DNA of 64,000 nt from Buchnera aphidicola (Pseudoregma panicola). Its GTDB lineage: Bacteria; Pseudomonadota; Gammaproteobacteria; Enterobacterales; Enterobacteriaceae. Position 1 is the stretch's first letter; the number at the start of each line of letters is the position of its first letter. The stretch spans positions 124,001 through 188,000 of the forward strand of contig NZ_CP135000.1 in the NCBI RefSeq assembly GCF_039376655.1. The letters are read 5' to 3'. The notes below the pieces were generated by a model, which worked only from the letters and a program-made list of their open reading frames with translations, did not search any database and was not told the DNA's origin. The position numbers and the translations under genes were made by a program. This document shows, in pieces, positions 57,673 to 64,000 of the stretch.

Positions 57673-59244
57673 TTTTTTTTTTATCATTTTTTTAATTTTT
57701 TTTATAGATATTAATTTTTTTATGTTAGATATTCTGTTTCTATATTCTATATATTTTTTTTTCAAATTTATTTTATTAATAATAATAATATGGGTTATTC
57801 CAATTAGTTCTGATTCAAAAAACATTTGTCCTGGAGAAATTTTTCTATCTTCTATTATTACTTCTATATTATTTTTTTTAAATTTTTTATAAATAATTTC
57901 TGAAATTTTATTTACTTTTGTTTCTTTATGTTTATTTATAGGTAATATAATTACTTTAAATGGAGAGATTTTTGATGGCCATATAATTCCATTTTTATCA
58001 TAGTTTTGTTCTATTATAGATGGTATTAGTCTACTAATTCCTATTCCATAACATCCCATTTTTATAATTTTTTTATTTTTTTTTTTATTTTCTATAAAAA
58101 AATTAATTTTTTTAGAATATTTTTTTCCAATTTGAAATATATGAGCTATTTCTATACTTTTTTTTATTTTATATTTTTCTTTCCATAACATATTTTTTTT
58201 TATTTTTAAAAATTTTAATTTTTTATTTTTATTTATTTTTTTATATATATAAAAACTTTTTGTTTTTAATATTTGTGAATCTATTATAATATTATTTTTT
58301 TTTTCAAATATATTATTTGAACTTTTTATTTTTTTATAAAATTTTTTTATATTTTTTTTTTCTTCTAACTGAATTGTATTATCTTTATAATATTTTTTTA
58401 TTTTTTCTATATCTAAAGTAAAATCTTTATTTATCATTGCTATTATATAATTTTTATTTTTATTAGATTTTATTAAAAATATTTTTATAAAATTATTTAT
58501 TTTTTTTAATATTGTATTTTTATTTTTTTTTACTATTTTTTTTATGTATATTTTTTTAGCAATGTTATTTTTATTTGATATTAATATATTATTTTCTCCA
58601 TATTTAGAAATTGAATGAAATTCATGAGATATGTTTCCTCCCATTTTTTTTGATTCTGTTTTTATTACATAAAATTTTATTTTTAAGTAATTGAAAATGT
58701 TTATATATGATCTATAAATTTTTAAATACGTTTTTTTCATAGATTTATTTTCTATGTGAAATGAATAAGCATCTTTCATAATAAATTCTTTACATCTTAT
58801 AGTTCCTGCTTTTGGTCTTATTTCATCTCTATATTTTGTTTGTATTTGATAAAACATTATAGGAAATTTTTTATATGATTTTATTTCTTTTGAAAATATA
58901 TATGTTACAATTTCTTCATGTGTAGGAGAAAGTACAAAAAATTTTTTTTTTCTATCTATTACTTTAAATAGTTCATTTCCAAAAATTTTTTCTCTTCCAC
59001 TTTTTTTCCATAATGATAAAGGTTGTAAAACAGGCATTATTATTTCCATAGCATTATTTCTTTCCATCTCTTCTCTAATTATTTTTTCTATTTTTTTTAT
59101 TATTCTTACTCCTAAAGGCAAAAAAGTATATATTCCAGATGATATTTTTCTTATTAATCCTGATCTTAACATCAATTCATTTATATTTGTTTTCTTTTCA
59201 TGTTTTTTTCTTCTTATAAAAAATATATATTTACTAGTTCTCAT
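57661..59244 (-). CDS. proS: Prolyl-tRNA synthetase
   Basis: Charges tRNA-Pro. It has 527 residues (E. coli 572). Class II motifs: motif 1 near GVRIIKKIEKIIREEM and MPVLQP, motif 2 YRDEIRPKAGTIRCKEFIMKDAYSFH, motif 3 GCYGIGISRLIPSIIEQ. The C-terminal anticodon domain has EDRKISPGQMFFESELIGI. The inserted editing domain (about 224-380) is shortened, rich in Lys/Asn/Ile, and lacks the GPGSLGP motif. It is convergent with dnaE (12-bp overlap) and divergent from flhB. Confidence 0.96.
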   Translation of the reverse strand: MRTSKYIFFIRRKKHEKKTNINELMLRSGLIRKISSGIYTFLPLGVRIIKKIEKIIREEMERNNAMEIIMPVLQPLSLWKKSGREKIFGNELFKVIDRKKKFFVLSPTHEEIVTYIFSKEIKSYKKFPIMFYQIQTKYRDEIRPKAGTIRCKEFIMKDAYSFHIENKSMKKTYLKIYRSYINIFNYLKIKFYVIKTESKKMGGNISHEFHSISKYGENNILISNKNNIAKKIYIKKIVKKNKNTILKKINNFIKIFLIKSNKNKNYIIAMINKDFTLDIEKIKKYYKDNTIQLEEKKNIKKFYKKIKSSNNIFEKKNNIIIDSQILKTKSFYIYKKINKNKKLKFLKIKKNMLWKEKYKIKKSIEIAHIFQIGKKYSKKINFFIENKKKNKKIIKMGCYGIGISRLIPSIIEQNYDKNGIIWPSKISPFKVIILPINKHKETKVNKISEIIYKKFKKNNIEVIIEDRKISPGQMFFESELIGITHIIIINKINLKKKYIEYRNRISNIKKLISIKKIKKMIKKKLFF

Positions 59245-59377
59245 TTTTTTTCCTATAAAATTTTTATTATATAAATTTTGTAAAAAATTTTATATATATT
59301 TTAAAATATTTTAATTATATAATGTTATTTATATAATATAAGTTTTAAATTTATTATAATATAATTTTGGGTTAATT

Positions 59378-60484
59378 ATGTCTGAAAATAATTTTGATGA
59401 AGATAAAACTGAAGATCCATCTGAGCATAAATTAAAAAAGGCTGAATCAGAAGGTAAAAGAATAAATTCTAAAGAATTAAATTTTTTATTATTTTTATTT
59501 ATAAATTTTTATATTTTTTATATATTTAAGAATGATATTTATTATAATTCTATAAATTTTTTTATAAAAAGTTTTAAATTTGATATTTTTTCAATTAAAG
59601 AAAATGTTTTTTTAAATTTAACATATTTTATAAAAGAAAAAATATTATATTTTTTATTTTATTTATTATTACCTTCATTAGTTAACATATTAATATTATT
59701 TTTATATGGAAAAATAAGATTTAATATACAAAATATAAATTTTAATTTTAAAAATTTAAATATATTTAATAGAATTCAAGAAAAATTTTCTTATAATATG
59801 TTTTTAGAATTAACTAAAATATTAATAAAGTTTTTTTTTATAATATTAATTTTTTCATTTTTTATTTATAAAAAAACTTTTGAAATATTAAATATTTTTT
59901 TTATTAATGATTATAATGTAAATATTTTTTATTTTTTTAAAACATTTATTTTTTTTTGTTTAGTTGGAATGTTTTCTTTTATACCAATATCTATTATAGA
60001 TTTTTATTTAGAATATAATAGTTATTATGAAAATTTAAAAATGTCTAAACATGAAATTTTAGAAGAATTTAAAAAAATAGAAGGAAATCCAAATGTTAAA
60101 AATATTTTAAATAGAAGAATAAAAGAAAAATTTAACATTTTAAAAAATTATAATATTTCTAAATCAGATGTTATTTTATTAGATTATTCAAATCATTTTT
60201 GTATTGCTATAAAATATGATAAAAATACTATGAATGCACCTAAAATATTAAGAAAGATTTCTAAAGAAGAAATACATAATGTAAAAAAAATTGCATCATT
60301 AAATATGATACCTATTCTTAAAAATACTGAAATTACTATGAAATTACATAAATATGGAAAATCAGGGAAATATATACCAGAAAAATTATATATGTCAATT
60401 GCAGAAGTTATAAATTGGTCATGGAAAATGAAAAAATGGATGTTGTCAGGTGGTAAAAAACCAATATTTAATAAAAAAATATAA
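59378..60484 (+). CDS. flhB: Flagellar type III export protein FlhB (cleavage motif lost)
   Basis: Membrane component of the flagellar type III export gate. It has 368 residues (E. coli 382). The N-terminal DKTEDPSEHKLKKAESEGK is typical; four hydrophobic segments (about 30-210) follow, then the cytoplasmic domain. The family motif NPTH, where the chain cuts itself to switch export specificity, reads YSNH at 270-273 (60185-60196); the surrounding sequence, SDVILLD before and AIKYDKNTMNAPKI after, is conserved, so the alignment is firm. GGKKPIF ends the conserved part. It is cotranscribed with flhA, 31 bp downstream. Confidence 0.95.
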   Translation: MSENNFDEDKTEDPSEHKLKKAESEGKRINSKELNFLLFLFINFYIFYIFKNDIYYNSINFFIKSFKFDIFSIKENVFLNLTYFIKEKILYFLFYLLLPSLVNILILFLYGKIRFNIQNINFNFKNLNIFNRIQEKFSYNMFLELTKILIKFFFIILIFSFFIYKKTFEILNIFFINDYNVNIFYFFKTFIFFCLVGMFSFIPISIIDFYLEYNSYYENLKMSKHEILEEFKKIEGNPNVKNILNRRIKEKFNILKNYNISKSDVILLDYSNHFCIAIKYDKNTMNAPKILRKISKEEIHNVKKIASLNMIPILKNTEITMKLHKYGKSGKYIPEKLYMSIAEVINWSWKMKKWMLSGGKKPIFNKKI

Positions 60485-60515
60485 ATTAATTTTAAAAATT
60501 TAGAGATAATAAAAT

Positions 60516-62603
60516 ATGATATTAAATTTTTCAATGTTTAAAAATATTTTAAAAGATATTAAAAAAATTAGTTGGAATTTATTTTATGCTCCAGCAACAT
60601 TATTAATGTTGCTATCTATGATAATATTACCATTACCTACATTTTTATTAGATATATTTTTTACTTTTAATATAGTTTTATCTATTATGATTCTTTTATC
60701 TTCTATGTTTACAAAAAACATAATAGAATTTATTTCTTTTCCTACTATATTGTTATTTTCAACATTACTAAGATTATCATTAAATATAGCTTCTACTAGA
60801 GTAATATTAATAAATGGTCATCTTGGATATTCATCTGCTGGAAATGTTATAGAATCTTTTGGACATTTTTTAGTAGGAAATAATTTTTTTACAGGAATAG
60901 TAATATTTATAATATTAATTATAATAAATTTTATAGTTATTACTAAAGGATCAGGAAGAATAGCTGAAGTTGGTGCTAGATTTGCATTAGATGGAATGCC
61001 AGGTAAGCAAATGTCTATAGATGCTGATTTAAGTTCAGGTATAATAGGTGAAAAAGAAGCAATAAAAAGAAGAAAACAAGTTTCTCAAGAATCTGATTTT
61101 TATGGTTCTATGGATGGTGCTAATAAATTTGTAAGAGGAGATGCAATAGCTGGAATATTAATTATGTTTATAAATATAATTGGTGGTATATTAGTAGGAA
61201 CTATACATCATAATATGAATTTTTATAGAGCTTTTGAAACTTATTCTCTTTTAACTATAGGTGATGGATTAGTTGCTCAAATTCCTTCTTTATTAATATC
61301 CACTTCTGCTGGAGTTATGGTTACTAGAATAAGTACTAACAAAAATATAAGTGAACAAATTATTAGTCAACTCTTTAATAGTTTTAAAGTATTTTTTTTT
61401 AGTAGTGTTGTATTATTAATTTTTGGATTAATACCTGGAATGCCTAACATAATCTTTTTATTTACATCATTAGTTTTATTTATGTTTGGAGCTATTTTAT
61501 ATTTTAAGGACGATTCATTTAATAAATTAAATATTAAAAAAATTTATAAATTTAAAAAAAAATTAAAAGATGTATCTTGGAAAGACGTTGTAATAGAAGA
61601 TACTATAAGAGTAGAATTAGGAAAGGGTATATTTAGTTATTTAGACAAAGTAGAAAAAAATAATATGATCAAGAAAATTCAATTTATTAGAAAAAATTTT
61701 GCTAATAAAATTGGTTTTTTACCATCTTATGTAAACATAAAAAATAATTTTTTATTAAATGAAAATGAATATGTAATATATATAAAAGGAGCAGAATTTT
61801 ATAGAGGTGAATTATTTTACAATTTAATTATGATAATTGACAATAATAAAAAAATTAAAATTTCTTTTCCTTATATAAAAAAATGTTTAGATCCTATATA
61901 TAATATGAAATCTTTTTGGATAAAAAAAAAATATGAAGAAGAAGCTAAAAAAAATGGTTTTACTGTTATAGATTCTTCTTCTTTATTAGTTTCAAATTTG
62001 AATAATATTTTAAAACAAAATTTAGATGAACTATTAGGTTGTTATGAAACACAACAATTGTTAGAAAATTTAAATTCAAAAATACCTAAGTTAATAGATG
62101 AATTTATTCCAAATGTTATTAGTTTATCTACTTTTAATCAAATACTAAAAAATTTATTGCATGAAAATGTATATATAAGAGATATTAGAACTATAATAGA
62201 AACTTTAATACATAATGCTTCTGTTACAAAAAATCCTAATGAGTTAACTAGTATAGTTAGAATTTCATTAGGAAAATTTATTTCTCAACAAATTTTTAAA
62301 AATAAAAATGAAGTTAAAATAATAAGTTTGGATGATCAATTAGAAACTATATTAGAAAGATCTATAAATAATAAAGATGTTTTTGAGCCAGATTTAGCTA
62401 ATAAAATATTACTACAAACTAAATTAGCTATAGAAAATCAAATAAAAATTAATGGTTTTTTAGTTCTTATAGTTAATCATTCATTAAGATTTATTTTATC
62501 AAAATTTTTAAGACAAAAATTTTATATGTTACATGTATTGTCTTTTTTAGAAATACCAAATAAATTTATTATAAAATCTACCAGTATAATAGGAAAAATG
62601 TAA
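60516..62603 (+). CDS. flhA: Flagellar type III export protein FlhA
   Basis: Export gate component that uses the proton motive force and forms a nonameric cytoplasmic ring. It has 695 residues (E. coli 692). About eight membrane helices lie in the first 330 residues. The highly conserved FHIPEP segment GRIAEVGARFALDGMPGKQM to GSMDGANKFVRGDAIAG is intact. The cytoplasmic domain (about 350-695) has VRISLGKFISQQI and other family pieces. Buchnera is non-motile but keeps basal-body export complexes; function here is probably protein export across the envelope (inference). Confidence 0.96.
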   Translation: MILNFSMFKNILKDIKKISWNLFYAPATLLMLLSMIILPLPTFLLDIFFTFNIVLSIMILLSSMFTKNIIEFISFPTILLFSTLLRLSLNIASTRVILINGHLGYSSAGNVIESFGHFLVGNNFFTGIVIFIILIIINFIVITKGSGRIAEVGARFALDGMPGKQMSIDADLSSGIIGEKEAIKRRKQVSQESDFYGSMDGANKFVRGDAIAGILIMFINIIGGILVGTIHHNMNFYRAFETYSLLTIGDGLVAQIPSLLISTSAGVMVTRISTNKNISEQIISQLFNSFKVFFFSSVVLLIFGLIPGMPNIIFLFTSLVLFMFGAILYFKDDSFNKLNIKKIYKFKKKLKDVSWKDVVIEDTIRVELGKGIFSYLDKVEKNNMIKKIQFIRKNFANKIGFLPSYVNIKNNFLLNENEYVIYIKGAEFYRGELFYNLIMIIDNNKKIKISFPYIKKCLDPIYNMKSFWIKKKYEEEAKKNGFTVIDSSSLLVSNLNNILKQNLDELLGCYETQQLLENLNSKIPKLIDEFIPNVISLSTFNQILKNLLHENVYIRDIRTIIETLIHNASVTKNPNELTSIVRISLGKFISQQIFKNKNEVKIISLDDQLETILERSINNKDVFEPDLANKILLQTKLAIENQIKINGFLVLIVNHSLRFILSKFLRQKFYMLHVLSFLEIPNKFIIKSTSIIGKM

Positions 62604-62630
62604 TGTTTAACATTTTTTATAAAAAATTTT

Positions 62631-64000
62631 TTATATTTTTTTAATAGTTTTTATTCCTAATAAATTTAATCCTATTTTTATTATTTTAGAAATTATTAAT
62701 ATTAATTTTATTCTACTAATTTTAATTTTTTTATCTTTTTCAGATAAAATGTAATACTTTTCATAAAATTTTGAAAAATTTGTAGATAAATTATATAAAT
62801 AATTACATAATATATGAGGATAACTATTTTTTGATATATCATCTATTATTTCTTCAAATTGTAAAATTTTTATAGATATTTTTCTTTCTTCTAAATTTGT
62901 AATAATAATTTTATCTTTTATTTTTTTTATATTAATTTTTGATTTTTTTACTATAGAGAAAATTCTAGAATATGCATATTGTATATATATATAAGTGTTT
63001 CCATCTAATTTTAAAATTTTTTTCCAATTAAAAACATAATTTTTTTTTCTATTTTTAGAAAGTTCAAAATATTTTATTGCACCTATTCCAATTATTTTTG
63101 ATCTTTTTTTTAATATTTTTCTATTTATTTTATTATTTTTTTCTAAAATTATTTTTTTAGATTTTTTTATTGATTTTTTTATTAAATCATATAATTTTAT
63201 TGTTTTTCCTTTTCTTGTCATAAATGGTTTATTTTTTTTGTTTAATATAGTGCCAAATTCATAATGATTTATAGACAAATTTTTAGATATATATTTTGCT
63301 TTTTTAGATATTTCTAAAACTTGTTCTAAATATCTTTTCTGTCTATAATCTATATAATACATTATTTTATTTGCTTTAATAATTTTTGATCTATGTTTTA
63401 TACATGCAATATCTATTGTGGAATATAAAAATGTTTTATCTTCATTTTGTATTATTACTCCCATTTTTTTTCCTAATTTATTTTTAAATTTTTTTAGATA
63501 AACTATTAATTTTCCATTTTTTTTTCTTGCAATTTTTTTTTTTTTTAAATCCAAAATTATATTTTTTAACATATTTCTATAAAAACTCTCTCCTTTTATA
63601 TGTTTAGATTTTAATGTAATGTTTAAAGTTTTATAAATTTTTTTATTTTCTGATAATGTTATATTAACGATTTTTTTCCAAACAGATATATATTTTTTAT
63701 TATTTTTATACATTTTTATTAAAGATTTTTTAGATTTTTTTTTAAAATCTTTAGATCTATTAAATTTTCTTTTTGATTTTTTATAAATATCTTCTAGTTC
63801 TTTTAATTTTATTTTTGATATATTTTTTATATTTTTTTCTTTTATATATGTTATAAGCATTCCATATTGATGCCCCCAATCTCCTATATGATTTTCTCTA
63901 ATTACATTATGTCCTAAAAATTCCATTATTCTTACCATTGCATCTCCTATTATTGTAGATCTAAGATGACCTACATGCATATTTTTTGCTATATTTGGAG
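62631..64000 (-). CDS. argS: Arginyl-tRNA synthetase, C-terminal part (runs off the window)
   Basis: Charges tRNA-Arg. The frame is open to the window edge. Upstream of M-H-V-G-H the bases at 63981-63998 read PNIAKN, matching the APNVAKEMHVGH region of E. coli, so the true start lies outside and about 120 N-terminal residues are missing. Motifs: HVGH (HIGH class I signature), GDWGHQYGMLI, NEDKTFLYSTIDIAC, YYIDYRQ, the KMSK-equivalent FMTRKGKTIKL, and the DALR anticodon domain GNTYIYIQYAYSRI. It is convergent with flhA with a 27-bp gap. Confidence 0.96.
   Translation of the reverse strand, partial: PNIAKNMHVGHLRSTIIGDAMVRIMEFLGHNVIRENHIGDWGHQYGMLITYIKEKNIKNISKIKLKELEDIYKKSKRKFNRSKDFKKKSKKSLIKMYKNNKKYISVWKKIVNITLSENKKIYKTLNITLKSKHIKGESFYRNMLKNIILDLKKKKIARKKNGKLIVYLKKFKNKLGKKMGVIIQNEDKTFLYSTIDIACIKHRSKIIKANKIMYYIDYRQKRYLEQVLEISKKAKYISKNLSINHYEFGTILNKKNKPFMTRKGKTIKLYDLIKKSIKKSKKIILEKNNKINRKILKKRSKIIGIGAIKYFELSKNRKKNYVFNWKKILKLDGNTYIYIQYAYSRIFSIVKKSKINIKKIKDKIIITNLEERKISIKILQFEEIIDDISKNSYPHILCNYLYNLSTNFSKFYEKYYILSEKDKKIKISRIKLILIISKIIKIGLNLLGIKTIKKI

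Noticed and set aside
1-64000. tRNA genes, CRISPR arrays, insertion sequences, prophage or toxin genes
   Set aside because: I looked for T-arm signatures, direct repeats with spacers and transposase motifs on both strands; only the tmRNA acceptor/T arm was found.

Overview
The window is a gene-dense, extremely AT-rich stretch of a highly reduced gamma-proteobacterial genome. Gene content and order (nuo - prs - prfA - ackA-pta - gyrA - DUF2076 gene - peroxiredoxin - ung - grpE - ssrA - grxD - rnt - sod - pth - ychF - thrCBA - dksA - truA - secA - aceEF-lpd - erpA - ftsZA - rsmH - ilvHI - degP - dapD - map - rpsB-tsf - frr - fabZ - dnaE - proS - flhBA - argS) match, from memory, the backbone of Buchnera aphidicola, the primary endosymbiont of aphids. 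Many genes usually found between these markers are missing, so a strongly reduced lineage (of the kind known from Lachninae aphids such as Cinara) is the best guess; the host assignment is inference. I see no insertion sequence, prophage, CRISPR array, rRNA or tRNA gene; the only RNA gene is tmRNA.

Layout: 1-10695 holds most of the respiratory complex I operon (nuoF 3' end to nuoN). 10852-16933 holds prs (minus), prfA and the acetate genes ackA-pta. 17183-24153 is a patchwork of single-gene units: gyrA, a DUF2076 protein, a 2-Cys peroxiredoxin, ung, a truncated grpE, tmRNA, grxD and rnt. 24287-26699 is sodA-pth-ychF. 26765-32062 is the threonine operon thrABC and dksA on the minus strand. 32225-41529 is truA, secA and the pyruvate dehydrogenase operon aceE-aceF-lpd. 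41754-47787 is a minus-strand run ilvI-ilvH-rsmH-ftsA-ftsZ-(small ORF)-erpA. 48068-54158 is degP, dapD-map, rpsB-tsf, frr and fabZ. 54190-64000 is dnaE, proS, the flagellar export pair flhB-flhA and the truncated end of argS.

The genes fit a symbiont that respires sugar-derived pyruvate through PDH and complex I, keeps replication and translation cores, and makes amino acids for the host (threonine via ThrABC, branched-chain precursors via IlvIH, the lysine step DapD). Cell-envelope genes have been stripped: the murein and division block between ftsA and rsmH is gone, and pyrH, dxr, uppS, cdsA and bamA are missing from the rpsB-fabZ neighbourhood.

The most interesting signals are reductive changes to regulation. 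ThrA has lost both glutamines of the threonine-binding motifs. IlvH is cut down to its N-terminal ACT domain. FlhB has lost the NPTH autocleavage motif. GrpE lacks its beta-domain, SecA lacks its zinc-binding tail, ProS has an eroded editing insert, and the tmRNA tag is basic (AKRTKYALAA) instead of acidic. I found no novel multi-gene system such as a defence island; the novelty here is streamlining and deregulation of known machines. Many of the coding sequences carry long poly(A) tracts, and convergent gene pairs are often separated by a single shared hairpin terminator.
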